Shown here piece by piece: positions 32,417 through 42,779 of a stretch of DNA of 64,000 nt. The notes beneath the pieces are model-generated. The model was not told the origin of the DNA and searched no databases. It worked only from the letters and a program-made list of their open reading frames with translations. The position numbers were made by a program, and so were the translations under genes. The DNA is taken from assembly GCF_036898095.1 (NCBI RefSeq), contig NC_090736.1, positions 16,323,689-16,387,688 on the forward strand. The letters are read 5' to 3'. Position 1 is the first letter of the stretch, and the number at the start of each line of letters is the position of its first letter. Source of the DNA: Palaemon carinicauda. Lineage: Eukaryota > Arthropoda > Malacostraca > Decapoda > Palaemonidae.

Positions 32417-33399
32417 ACTCGTGATGAAGAGGATGTAAGTGATTCGAAGAAAACGGCAAAGAGTGAAGCGGAAGAAAGTGAAACAAAGAAAAGGGAAAAG
32501 AGTGAAGCGAAAGAAATTCAGTCAATTTTAAATGTAGAGAGTGAAAGTGATTAAAATTACGTAATCATCAAAAAGAAAAAAAGAAAATGTAAAAAAATAT
32601 AAAATATAAAAATAAAAAAAGAATAAGCTAAGTTATGTTAAAGTTCACTTAGTGTAAGTTAGAATAAGTTACGGTAGTGTACGTTTATCGTAGTTAATCT
32701 CTCTACCTCCTCGCCGCCCGTCCGTCTCCTCTCTGCGTAGCAAGACTAACAACACCTGCGCTGGAGTTTCTAAGGTAAAGTGACGCTAAAAACCCGTTTC
32801 TTATTTATCATTTTTTGCTAATTCTTCTTATTTACATGTTTATTATCTAATTTAGTGTTCATTATTCTTATGGGAAAATTATGTGTAGTAGTTTATTAAG
32901 AAGTTATCATAGGTTTTGGGCTCAACCACGGATTAATCCTATTTCAATGTATTCTTATGGGAAAATTCATTTCGACATCCGAACATTTTCTACATCCGAA
33001 GTTGGTTCTGGAACGGATTAAATTCGTATGTAGAGGTACCACTGTAAATGGTGCAAGATAACAGGTGAGGGAGAAGTACCCTAGTAATGTAGTGGTCAAC
33101 ACCGGGGCAAACAAAAAATAGTTTTTAGATATGATAGGAAAGGCCCAACGGGAAAAACGAGATAGTTAATTGTTCTTTCAACTTTGCGTGTGATGCATTG
33201 ATTAGGTGAAGAAAGGCAGTTGAAAAGCAGCATCATAGATGATTTGAATCTCATATATGAAATTTTTAGTGTGTAATACTCTTTCAGAAAAAAAAACAGT
33301 ATCTTAGAAAATGCATCCGAAGCAAGAGATTGAACAGATATCTCTAGGAGATACAATGCTATGGGATTTTGTGTCGTTAAAGCATCTCAATAAGTTTTA

Positions 33400-33695
33400 A
33401 GGTTTAAAGGCTGTTCATGAATGGTAGAGGCAATCGTCAGTGACAATGCCCTAGAGACTTACCATATATACATATTATCACCACCCTCTCCACCCAAGCT
33501 AGGGCCAGGCAATGGCTGCTTATGACACAGCAGTAGACCTATAGGCGCCCCCCCCCCCAAAAAAAAAGAAAAAAACACCCTCATCTCACAAGGATGGTGA
33601 GGTTGCAGACACTGTATAAAAAAGTATTGAGTTTGGGCAGGTCTCGAACCCCAGTCCAGCGATCGCTAGTCGCGGAGGTTTCCAATAGGCCCCTA
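33400..33695 (-). repeat. tRNA-derived SINE copy
   Basis: Reverse orientation. The minus strand has ggggttcgaga (B-box-like) near 33648, then ctcaccatccttgtgagat and cagccattgcctggccc. Same family as 45655, 51698, 58163 and 60158. A C-run/A-run at 33548-33575 is local. Confidence 0.8.
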
Positions 33696-33714
33696 GCTTT
33701 ACCTCTGTTTCCGT

Positions 33715-35310
33715 TTCCTCTCTTCCAACATCCAGTCTAATCTCTTACTTTCCCTTCATACTGCAACTGTGTGGGTTTAACTCCCATTGAATTGCCTCTC
33801 AGGCCCCAATGGCTGGCCTTCTATCTCAAATTTATAGATCCAAAGCAATGCCTTTGTGATGTTTGATGGAGCAGGTGTAAGAGATTAAACTATTTTTTTT
33901 TTCCAATTTATGACAATAATCCACTGCTGGATCTAACAGGAAGATTATGATGGAGTTCACAGCTTATCTAAAGTCAGGGAAAGGAAATACTATCTGAAGA
34001 AGGTGATTTATAAAATTTATGCAAAAGATGATGCTTCAACAAGTGTGAAAATTAGACTGATGCCATGTTTATATGGTAGCACAGTCGGCATCACTTTAGG
34101 GTCTTTACAGAGTTTTTTCTTCCCATAGCTGCAATTTCTACATATCCTTCCACTTTATCTCTATTGTTGTTCAGCTTCTTAAAATTTTAATTCATATAGT
34201 AACTGGAGGATTTTCCCCAGTTGCACTAAGGTGGTCAATGGCCATGACAGCCCAGTGCTAGTCTCTATGTCCCAAATTCCATAAATCCAAACAAATAGAA
34301 CCAAAGGTTCAGTGGACTTTGCTTCTCGATGCTGTGAACGAATAAGATTTTATCTAAAACATCAATACCTCACAGAGAATTAGTGCTACCAATGAACCTC
34401 AGAGCCCACTGTAGTCATTTTAAGGTCTTTGCAATGTCATTTGACTCCTTGCTACTTTTTCTCTGCATTGCTGTCCAACAACTGCAGGAGTTCTTCCTGG
34501 GCCTCTGTTGCACTTGGAAGTCATATGGCCTTCCAGGCCCCATTGCTGGGTCATATGCCCCAAATTCATAAATCCAATCTAAGCTAGAACATTAATCAGA
34601 AATGCTCTTGGATGGTAGAATATAAAGGAAGCTAACTCGAAGGTGAAGAAGCCATAGTTCTTAACGAATACTGTTTGCAATAACTGGGAGCAGAAGACTG
34701 TGCAGCCATTAGAGATCCTGGAATGTTCCATTATTAGATGATAAAGAGGTTCACATTCCATTATATATGGAGCTATCTCGAAAAATAGAAGCACAGCATA
34801 TAAAACATTCTCAAGAAGCAAACTGATCCATCTTGTTAATGAGGAACAAAAGAAGGAAGACAACGTACAAACTTTCAGGCTAAAATTATGGATCCCTAGT
34901 TTCCTATCTTGTCGGTCTAGAAAAATTAGGGGAAAAGGAAAAAGTTGCACATTTTTTTTTTATATCGTACAGGTGAACTAGGGAACCCTTAACACGTATA
35001 ATTCTAGAATTGAGAGCATATCCCTTCTGAGGTTGTTATACTACAAGACATTAATGGAGACATACTGCTGTGAGCATTACAGGTACACAGTCTTTTTGCA
35101 GTGTTACTTTGGGCCCAAGCTTCACTTGCTTTATATACAATATTTGTTCTTTACCTGCATTACCATTTCATTTTCATCTAGCTGTCCAATCTCTCCTAAC
35201 TCCTACTTCATAGAGAAACTGTTAGACTTGGGTGTTGAATGGCATTGCAGACCCTAGTACTTGGTTATCGTAAGTATTGGCCAACTTCATAAATCCAATC
35301 CAATTAAAGA
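33715..35310 (+). repeat. Cluster of a second SINE-like family
   Basis: Four diverged units at about 33715-33850, 34075-34290, 34395-34585 and 35085-35310. Each has a pyrimidine-rich middle, then ggcc..nnggc..tgg and ends in ccaaattcataaatccaat-type sequence. Further copies at 44680-44870, 48290-48440 and 62870-63020. No coding. Confidence 0.6.
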
Positions 35311-36440
35311 GAGACAGCAGAATCTCAAGTATTGCTATGAGGAAAAAAAATATATACATTTGCCCCAAGAACGTATACATTAGTCCTTGGAACTGTATGA
35401 TTAGTTGAATTCATAAAGATATGCCATCATATGTAATAAAACAATTGTGTGTTCCACGGGTTTCTTTACATCTTCTACACAGTGCAGTCAGTAGGATACA
35501 TAAAGGATAAGCATGTCTACATGAGGCAGACCATCTTTCACGGCAAGTAGGACATAACGATCCACCATGGGTGCTCATAATACAGTGCTCCCGTTGGAGT
35601 GTTTAGAAAATCATCGCCTCTTGAACATGCAGTTAACAAGGGTCATATAAATTTCAGGCCCTTAACAATGGTTTGGTTCAATGGTATGTGGCCTGCATTT
35701 ACAGTGGCCCCATGGACCTGGCCCTACCACTCCAAGAGAAGTGAGCTTTGGAAATGTCGTCAGCCTACTTCAGGACTTGGAAACTGTCCATGACACAGAG
35801 GCTTAGGCTACATAAACTTCAACCAGCAGATGCAGTTCAACACATTAGGTTTCATTGCACACCAGAGTTGTAGTCACGCCTCTGTAACGATAAGTCTTGT
35901 AATGAAATATTGGAGTATTCAGCGGGTTTCCTTGAAACTTCCACAGGAATTAAAATACATGTAGCCTACAGTTATATTCTAATGCAACGATGCAAAGGAA
36001 TAAGTATTGAAAAAATCTAATGACTGTAATTTAAAGTCCGGATGACCAGACATCATGTGATATAATTTTAAGGAAGAAATTAAATCTTCTTAGGTGGGTA
36101 CCAATCCTCCGACTGACTTTATTCTAACTGCAAAATACTGACAATGCGGTGTGCAACAACCTAGAACTATTTCAGGAATCTGTTTTATAGTAATACAAGT
36201 AATATGTTAAAGACGAGGACTTTCTGACTAAAGTATTGGAGACCAACTAGGGCATAATGAGTTATTTGCAAGACATTGGCTGTTATATAGTTTGGATATG
36301 ATTGTTCTTTTTGTATAGCCCTCGAAAATTTTCATATATTTTACCTATTTTCTAGTGAATAATTTCATACATAAATCACATACAGATACTGTACCTAATT
36401 AGAAATTATAACTTCACTTTCACTAAATTTTTTAATAATC
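35311..36440. other. Non-coding, nothing recognised
   Basis: AT-rich DNA between the SINE cluster and DE3 without a supported gene. Confidence 0.4.
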
Positions 36441-36645
36441 ATGATATTTTAATTATAAAATAAATTTTTGAATATACTTACCCGGTGAATATATAATAGC
36501 TGCAACTCTGCGGCTCGACAGAAAACACACTAAAAAAACTCGCGAGCGATCGCTATGAAGGTTGCGGGTGTGCCCACCAGCGCCAACTATCGGCCAGATA
36601 CCACTCTTGCATGTAAACAAACCCTTCAATTCTTCTCGTCCCGCT
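36441..36645 (-). repeat. DE3 right inverted terminal repeat
   Basis: On the plus strand begins atgatattttaattataaaa. Contains acttacccggtgaatatata, palindrome agcgatcgct at 36545-36554, and tgtaaacaaacccttcaatt. Confidence 0.87.
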
Positions 36646-36681
36646 GCGTCTCTATTGGGGAGGAAGGGAGGGTCTTTAATT

Positions 36682-36775
36682 TATATATTCACCGGGTAAG
36701 TATATTCAAAAATTTATTCTATAATTAAAATATCATTTTTAAATATTTAACTTAGCCGGTGAATATATAATAGCT
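36682..36775 (-). repeat. DE3 internal complementary region (ICR)
   Basis: On the plus strand 36682-36735 repeats the outer right end (..ggtaagtatattcaaaaa..) and 36736-36775 repeats the outer left end (..aaatatttaacttagccgg). The junction is tatcat/ttttaaat. One mismatch to the right end (36719). Confidence 0.88.
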
Positions 36776-37176
36776 GATTCACACCCAAGGCGGTGGGTAG
36801 AGACCAGAGTTAATTAAGTTTACAGCGTATAAGCTAAGAGTTTTTTTTTTTTGACAGTTATCAATATAACAAAATCAAAATATATAGGTACCTGGTAAGG
36901 AAGTTGACTTAGACGATTACTCTGCCTTGTAAGTCCGTCTTCCTCACGGAGCCCAGCGATCCTCTTAGGATGCTGAAAGACTCCCAGGAGCTGAAGTATC
37001 AAGGGCTGCAACCCATACAACAGGACCTCATCAAACCCCTAATCTGGGCGCTCTCAAGAAATGACTTTGACCACCCGCCAAATCAACCAGGATGCGAAAG
37101 GCTTCTTAGCCTTCCGTACAACCCATAAAACAATATTAAAAACATTTCAAGAGACAGATTAAAAAGGATATTGGAA

Positions 37177-39825
37177 TTAGGGAAGTGTAGTGGTAGAACC
37201 CTCACCCACTACTGCACTCGCTGCTACGAATGGACCCAGTGTGTAGCAGTCCTCGTAAAGAGTCTGGACATCTTTCAAGTAAAATGACGCGAACACTGAC
37301 TTGCTTCTCCAAAAGGTCGCGTCCATGATACTTTGCAGAGATCTATTTTGCTTGAAGGCCACGGAGGTTGCTATAGCTCTAATCTCGTGCGTCTTAACCT
37401 TAAGCAAAGATCGGTCTTCCTCACTCAAGTGGGAATGGGCTTCTCGTATTAAAAATCTGATAAAATATGACAAAGCATTCTTTGACATAGGTAAGGATGG
37501 TTTCTTAACCGAACACCATAACGCTTCAGATTTACCTCGTAAAGGCTTAGTACGAGCTAAATAGAACTTAAGAGCTCTAACGGGACATAATACTCTCTCT
37601 AGTTCGTTGCCTACGATCTCTGATAAGCAAGGAATATCAAAAGATTTAGGCCAAGGACGAGAAGGCAGTTCATTCTTGGCCAGGAAACCAAGTTGAAGAG
37701 AACAAGTGGCTTTTTCTGTCGAAAAACCGATGTTCTTGCTGAAGGCATGAAGCTCACTGACTCTTTTAGCCGAGGCCAAGCACACCATGAAAAGAGTCTT
37801 AAGAGTGAGATCCTTCACGGAGGCTGAATGTAAAGGCTCAAACCTGTCTGACATGAGGAACCTTAGGACCACGTCTAAGTTCCATCCAGGAGTAGCCAAA
37901 CGACGTTCCTTAGAAGTCTCAAAAGACTTAAGGAGATCTTGTAGATCTTTATCGTTGGAAAGATCTAAGCCTCTATGCCGGAAGACCGAAGCCAACATGC
38001 TCCTGTAGCCCTTGATCGTGGAAGCTGAAAGGGAGCGAACCTTTCTCAGGCATAAGAGAAAATCAGCGATTTGGGCTACAGAGGTACTGGACGAGGGTAC
38101 AGATACTGACTTGCACCAGTCTCGGAAGATTTCCCACTTCGATTGGTATACTCTAATGGTAGAAGCTCTCCTCGCTCTTGCAATCGCACTGGCTGCCTCC
38201 TTCGAAAAGCCTCTAGCTCTAGAGAGTCTTTCGATAGTCTGAAGGCAGTCAGACGAAGAGCGTGGTGGCCTTGGTGTACCTTTTTTACGTGGGGCTGACG
38301 TAACAGGTCTACTCTTAGAGGAAGACTTCTTGGAAAGTCTACCAGCCATCGAAGTACCTCGGTGAACCATTCTCTCGCGGGCCAGAGGGGAGCAACTAAC
38401 GTCAACCTTGTCCCTTCGTGAGAGGCGAACTTCTGCAGTACCTTGTTGACAATCTTGAATGGTGGGAATGCATATAGGTCTAGATGAGACCAATCTAGAA
38501 GAAAAGCGTCTATATGTATTGCTGCTGGTTCTGGGACTGGAGAGCAATAGATTGGAAGCCTCTTGGTCTTCGAGGTTGCAAAGAGGTCTATGGTGGGTTG
38601 ACCCCAAGTCCCCCAAAGCCTCTCGCACACGTCCTTGTGGAGGGTCCATTCTGTAGGCATTACCTGACCCTTCCGACTGAGGCAATCTGCTAAGACGTTC
38701 AAGTCGCCCTGGATAAACCTCGTTACCAGGGAGATGCCTCGATCTCTTGACCAAATGAGCAGGTCCCTTGCGATCTCGTACAGTGTCAGGGAGTGGGTGC
38801 CTCCTTGCTTGGAAATGTATGCCAAGGCTGTGGTATTGTCCGAGTTGATCTCCACCACTTTGTTTCGAAGGAGACTCTCGAAGTTCATCAAGGCCAGGTG
38901 GACTGCCAAAAGCTCCTTGCCGTTGATGTGCATGCTCCTCTGACTTGAGGTCCACAGACCTTAGCATTCCCGACCGTCCAGGGTCGCACCCCAACCCAAA
39001 TCCGATGCGTCTGAGAATAGAACGTGGTTTGGTTTCTGAACTGCTAGGGGAAGTCCCTGTCTTAGACTGATATTGTCTTTCCACCAATTCAGGCATGCCT
39101 TTACTGTTTCGGAAATCGGGATTGAGACCGCCTCTAGCGTCTTGTCTTTTTTCCAGTGAAAAGCTAGATGGAACTGGAGAGGTCGAAGGTGTAGCCTTCC
39201 TAGCGAGACAAACTGCTCCAGGGATGATAGAGTTCCTACTAGACGCATCCAATTCCTGACTGAGCAACGTTCTCTCTTCAACATCCGTTGGATTACGAGT
39301 AGGGCTTGATCTATTCGGGGGGCAGACGGAAAAGCCCGAAAAACTGGACTGCGAATCTCCATCTCTAAATACAGTATAGTTTGGGATAGAATCAGCTGGG
39401 ACTTTTCCATGTTGACCAAAAGTCCCAATTCCTTGGTCAGATACAATGTCCAATGAAGATCCTTCAGACAGCGATGACTGGACGAGGCTCTGAGAAGCCA
39501 GTCGTCCAAGTAAAGGGAGGCTCGGATTCCCGATAAATAGAGGAATTTTGCCACATTCCTCATAAGCCTCGTAAACACGAGAGGAGCAGGACTTAGGCCA
39601 AAGCACAGGGCCCGAAACTGGTACACCACATTGTTGAAAACAAACCTCAGAAAAGGTTGGGAATCTGAGTGAATGGGGATGTGGAAGTATGCGTCTCTTA
39701 GGTCGAGAGAGACCATCCAGTCTCCCTTTCTGACCGCTGCTAAGACTGATTTCGTGGTCTCCATGGTAAACTTTGTCTTCGTGACAAAGACGTTCAGAGC
39801 ACTGACGTCTAGCACCGGTCTCCAA
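37177..39825 (-). CDS. DE3 tyrosine recombinase ORF (882 codons, long overlap with RT/RNase H)
   Basis: The recombinase proper starts at about codon 520 (SSDCLQTIERLSRARGFSKE) and runs to the end. It holds TIKGYRSMLASVFRHRG (core binding), ASAKRVSELHAFS (first catalytic Arg, ~687), KVKTHEIRAIATS (HxxR, ~812) and FWRSKSVFASFYLKD (Trp and the Tyr nucleophile, ~848). Such enzymes insert a circular DNA copy by strand exchange. Codons 1-520 lie in another frame over RT and RNase H; they are Ser/Arg/Pro-rich with no recognised domain, and the actual start may be an internal ATG such as the one just before the recombinase. The overlap resembles DIRS-1, whose recombinase ORF also overlaps RT, though here it is longer. 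All catalytic residues look intact. Confidence 0.85.
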   Translation of the reverse strand: METGARRQCSERLCHEDKVYHGDHEISLSSGQKGRLDGLSRPKRRILPHPHSLRFPTFSEVCFQQCGVPVSGPVLWPKSCSSRVYEAYEECGKIPLFIGNPSLPLLGRLASQSLVQSSLSEGSSLDIVSDQGIGTFGQHGKVPADSIPNYTVFRDGDSQSSFSGFSVCPPNRSSPTRNPTDVEERTLLSQELDASSRNSIIPGAVCLARKATPSTSPVPSSFSLEKRQDARGGLNPDFRNSKGMPELVERQYQSKTGTSPSSSETKPRSILRRIGFGLGCDPGRSGMLRSVDLKSEEHAHQRQGAFGSPPGLDELRESPSKQSGGDQLGQYHSLGIHFQARRHPLPDTVRDRKGPAHLVKRSRHLPGNEVYPGRLERLSRLPQSEGSGNAYRMDPPQGRVREALGDLGSTHHRPLCNLEDQEASNLLLSSPRTSSNTYRRFSSRLVSSRPICIPTIQDCQQGTAEVRLSRRDKVDVSCSPLARERMVHRGTSMAGRLSKKSSSKSRPVTSAPRKKGTPRPPRSSSDCLQTIERLSRARGFSKEAASAIARARRASTIRVYQSKWEIFRDWCKSVSVPSSSTSVAQIADFLLCLRKVRSLSASTIKGYRSMLASVFRHRGLDLSNDKDLQDLLKSFETSKERRLATPGWNLDVVLRFLMSDRFEPLHSASVKDLTLKTLFMVCLASAKRVSELHAFSKNIGFSTEKATCSLQLGFLAKNELPSRPWPKSFDIPCLSEIVGNELERVLCPVRALKFYLARTKPLRGKSEALWCSVKKPSLPMSKNALSYFIRFLIREAHSHLSEEDRSLLKVKTHEIRAIATSVAFKQNRSLQSIMDATFWRSKSVFASFYLKDVQTLYEDCYTLGPFVAASAVVGEGSTTTLP

Positions 39826-40223
39826 CCTCCTGTCTTCTTCGGTACTAGGAAGAGGCGGTTGTAAAACCCCGGTGATTGAAGGTCCGAGACTTTCACCACC
39901 GCTCCCTTCTCTAGCAAAAGAGACACTTCTAGTTTCAGGGCTTGTCTCTTTGATTCCTCTCGGTAATTGGGAGAGAGATCGATGGGGGAAGTCGCTAGAG
40001 GAGGTTTGTGTACAAATGGAATTTTGTACCCTTCTCTGAGCAACCTCACAGACTGTTGGTCTGCGCCTCTCTTCTCCCAGGCTTGCCAGAAGTTCTTGAG
40101 TCTGGCACCTACTGTTGTCTGAAGCTGCGGGCAGTCAGACTCTGCCACGTGAGGACTTGGCTCATTTCCTCTTTCCTCTCTTTCCCTCGGCACGAGTACT
40201 TCCCCTGCTGGGAGCTCTGCCAC
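38076..40223 (-). CDS. DE3 reverse transcriptase / RNase H polyprotein (one internal stop)
   Basis: RT: residues 115-160 FYNRLFLVPKKTGGWRPVLD; motif A SLDLRDAYFHIPI at 172-184; FGLSPAPLVFTRLM near 208-221; active site YLDDWLL at 238-244; FPSAPRI further on. RNase H: LFSDASDLGWGATLDGRE, then a single in-frame TAA at 38961-38963 where DE2 has a Ser codon, then HINGKELLAVHLAL and VEINSDNTTALAYI. After it comes DLFATSKTKRLPIYCSPVP with LDLYAFPPFKIVN, the conserved DIRS Pol C-terminal block. The first 62 bases overlap the end of ORF2 in a different frame. One substitution would separate this from an open frame; otherwise looks functional. Confidence 0.92.
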
Positions 40224-41274
40224 GAAAGGGCGGAATAAACCTGGACGCCGGAGTGTCTATCCTTGGTCTTGCAGAAAAGGAAGTCGAAGGAGTCCCTTTG
40301 CGAGCAGAGGACGCTACCAAGTCATGGGTGTCCTTCTGCACGAGTGACAAAGCTATGTCCTTAACCAATAGTTCAGGGAACAAAAACTTCGATAAGGGAG
40401 CAAAGAGTAGCTCAGATCTTTGACAGGGAGTAACTCCTGCCGACAGAAAAGAGCAAAGAGACTCTCGCTTCTTAAGGACTCCTGAAGTAAAAGAGGAGGA
40501 GAGCTCATTGGATCCATCGCGGATGGCTTTATCCATGCAGGACATAATGAGTAAGGAGACATCTCTATCAGCCGATGAGATTTTCCTACTTAAGGCTCCC
40601 AAACACCAGTCAAGGAAGTTGAAAACTTCAAAAGCTCTAAAAATGCCTTTCAGCAGATGGTCAAGGTCCGAGGATGCCCAACTAATCTTCGAGCGTCTCA
40701 TGGCTAGGCGGCGGGGAGAGTCTACAAGGCTTGAGAAGTCGCCCTGGGCAGAGGCAGGGACTCCCAAGCCGAGAACTTCTCCCGTGGCATACCAGACGCT
40801 CGATCTAGACGAGAGTTTAGATGGGGGGAAGGCAAAGGCCGTCTTCCCCAAACTCCTCTTGGATTCCAACCAATCGCCTAAAAGCCGTAAAGCTCTCTTG
40901 GACGAGCGAGAGAGTACAAGTTTTGTAAAGGCTGGCATGTCAGCAGGTACGCCTAAAACAAACTCGGGCGGCGGCGAACGAGGAGCAACAGAGACGAAGT
41001 ATTCGGGAAACAACTCTTTAAAAATTAACATGACTTTCTTAAAGTCCAGAGATGGCGGAACTGTTCTTGGTTCATCAATATCTGAAGGATGATCCTCAGG
41101 CTGAGGGTCAGCAACGTCCTCATCCGAAGGTTCCTCATCTGACAACTGATGAGAAACAAGCAAAGGGGTTGGCAATGCTTGACATGCAGCGTCCACCCGC
41201 ACTGGTGCATAAGTGGCGGACCAGGACGCAGCGTCCTGTAACTGCTTGACAGTCTTGTGAACTGTCAACAACAA
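40162..41274 (-). CDS. DE3 ORF2, Gag C-terminal-like protein
   Basis: 370 codons. Begins with an acidic stretch (SDEEPSDEDVADPQPED), then a predicted helical middle (FKKVMLIFKELFPEYF, DLDHLLKGIFRAFEVFNFLD, DRDVSLLIMSCMDKAIRDG) and a basic, Arg/Gly/Ser-rich tail ending TRAEGKRGKRK. No enzyme motif. Position between the Cys-rich ORF1 and RT suggests it is the structural (capsid-like) half of Gag. It overlaps ORF1 by 140 bp in another frame, so the two may be one Gag split by a frameshift mutation, or joined by frameshifting. The chosen ATG is the first available; codons upstream may also be used. Confidence 0.65.
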   Translation of the reverse strand: MLLTVHKTVKQLQDAASWSATYAPVRVDAACQALPTPLLVSHQLSDEEPSDEDVADPQPEDHPSDIDEPRTVPPSLDFKKVMLIFKELFPEYFVSVAPRSPPPEFVLGVPADMPAFTKLVLSRSSKRALRLLGDWLESKRSLGKTAFAFPPSKLSSRSSVWYATGEVLGLGVPASAQGDFSSLVDSPRRLAMRRSKISWASSDLDHLLKGIFRAFEVFNFLDWCLGALSRKISSADRDVSLLIMSCMDKAIRDGSNELSSSFTSGVLKKRESLCSFLSAGVTPCQRSELLFAPLSKFLFPELLVKDIALSLVQKDTHDLVASSARKGTPSTSFSARPRIDTPASRFIPPFRGRAPSRGSTRAEGKRGKRK

Positions 41275-42595
41275 CAGGTGCGTGAGGACGCACAGCGTCC
41301 ACCCGAGACTGCTTTGACCGCCTAGTCTGAGCAGTCAAAACAACTCTAGACTGCGGATGTTGACGCTCAGCGTCAAAACAAGTCAACTCCGATGGTTGGC
41401 GAACGTCCTGAACGTCAACAGGCGCATCAGCAAGTTGCCTAACGTCCAAATGCGGCTGAAAATCCACACGAGACCGCATCGAGTGTGGTTCTAAACCAAC
41501 TGCTTGACGTGACTTGGCTACACCAGCGTCAACAGGACGCACAAATGAACGTTTGGGTGGCTGAAGGCCAGGATCTCGATGAGATAAACGGCTAGGCTCA
41601 ACGGAAACCTTATCGGCATTGTAGTCTTCCATAAGGGAGGCAAGCTTAGACTGCATGTCCTGCAGTATAACCCATTTTGGGTCCACGGGAATGGGTGCGG
41701 TAACCGACGGGGTTAGCGTCTGAGACGGCACAACTTTGCCTTGCTTAGGCGGCGAGCAGTCATCCGATGACTGCAACGGGTCCGAACTGTCCCAATGACT
41801 ACATCCAGGACGTTGGACCTGTCCTGAAGGGACCGACTTCCGTTTAAGAGGCCTAGAAACCTTGCTCCACGGTTTCTTGCGTGAAAAGCCTTCGGAAGAC
41901 GTGGAGAAAATAGGCTCTCTCGTCTTATGGTAGGGGCGATCTTGGTGAGATACGCCTGATACCATAGAGGGAACGTCTGTTCGCTGATCAAGGCCTCTCG
42001 AACCCATAAGTCGTACGACATTACTTCTCCCCTGGGCTTGGGAGCTTGCAAGAGGTCCCGGACTAGGTGAACGACAGGCACGAACAGACGAACCCTCGGT
42101 CGCAACACTGTTCACAACACTTTGCGCACTAATCACTTTCCCACTTTCCGCCGTGGCACTATGACACTTAAGTTCCTTCACGTCAGCCATGAGTTGATTA
42201 CGATCAGTTGCTAACGCTTCAACTCTTTCCCCCAAGGCATGAATAGCACGTAACATGTCTTGCATAGATGGTTCCTGAGTGCTAGAAGGGGGGTTAGGAA
42301 CAACCACTACAGGGGAAGGATTAGGTTCAGGGGCATGTGGAGAGGAAAAATCTACAGACCTAGATGAACTCCTCCTTACCCTATCTCTCTCTAGCCTACG
42401 TGCATATTTATCGTATTCGAGCCAATCGAATTCCGAAAGGCCCACGCATTCCTCACACCGATCTCCCAATTGACAGGCTTTACCCCGACAATTGGAACAA
42501 ACAGTATGTGGGTCGAGAGAAGCCTTTGGAAGACGCCTATTACAGTCCCTAGCATTACACTTCTGAAATCTAGGTACTTGAGAAGGGTCAGCCAT
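41135..42595 (-). CDS. DE3 ORF1, Gag-like protein with N-terminal Cys cluster
   Basis: 486 codons from an ATG 380 bp inside the element. Residues 13-50 carry C13, C18, H30, C33, C36, C41, C47 and C50, including C-x2-C-R-G-x2-C-x5-C-x2-C, which suggests one or two zinc sites. Then EFDWLEYDKYARRLERDRVR (basic helix) and a probable coiled coil at ~112-145 (MQDMLRAIHALGERVEAL). The remainder is Ser/Pro/Gln-rich with SPGPLASSQAQGRSNV and VSRPLKRK shared with DE2. The last ~45 residues probably run out of the original frame. Role in particle or RNA binding is inferred from position only. Confidence 0.75.
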   Translation of the reverse strand: MADPSQVPRFQKCNARDCNRRLPKASLDPHTVCSNCRGKACQLGDRCEECVGLSEFDWLEYDKYARRLERDRVRRSSSRSVDFSSPHAPEPNPSPVVVVPNPPSSTQEPSMQDMLRAIHALGERVEALATDRNQLMADVKELKCHSATAESGKVISAQSVVNSVATEGSSVRACRSPSPGPLASSQAQGRSNVVRLMGSRGLDQRTDVPSMVSGVSHQDRPYHKTREPIFSTSSEGFSRKKPWSKVSRPLKRKSVPSGQVQRPGCSHWDSSDPLQSSDDCSPPKQGKVVPSQTLTPSVTAPIPVDPKWVILQDMQSKLASLMEDYNADKVSVEPSRLSHRDPGLQPPKRSFVRPVDAGVAKSRQAVGLEPHSMRSRVDFQPHLDVRQLADAPVDVQDVRQPSELTCFDAERQHPQSRVVLTAQTRRSKQSRVDAVRPHAPVVVDSSQDCQAVTGRCVLVRHLCTSAGGRCMSSIANPFACFSSVVR

Positions 42596-42779
42596 TTTGA
42601 ATTAGTCAAAGAAAAATTCCAAAAACAATCCAAGTCATCAACAAATAATCTGATTCAATAAAGAGTTCAAGAGTTTATGTTGAGGAAAAAACACCTGCAC
42701 TGCGAAAGCTCAAACCAAAATGAAGTACTTCACCAAATATGTTGAGAAAACTCCAGGTTCTACAGCGAGTATGAATACG

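Larger units (their letters stand above)
30258..33044 (+). mobile_element. Tigger/pogo-type (Tc1-mariner) DNA transposon, 2.8 kb
   Basis: Flanked by TA dinucleotides (30256-30257, 33045-33046). Ends cagtgg(a/t)acct and the inverse ccactg give terminal inverted repeats of about 20 bp with mismatches. The left end carries a ~103-bp-spaced repeat of gactctacacccgaat (30333, 30436). It encodes a jerky/CENP-B-like DDE transposase broken by stops and frameshifts. Confidence 0.9.

Noticed and set aside
33715..35310. CRISPR-like array because of spaced similar units
   Set aside because: Units are diverged SINE-like copies of unequal spacing in a eukaryotic context.
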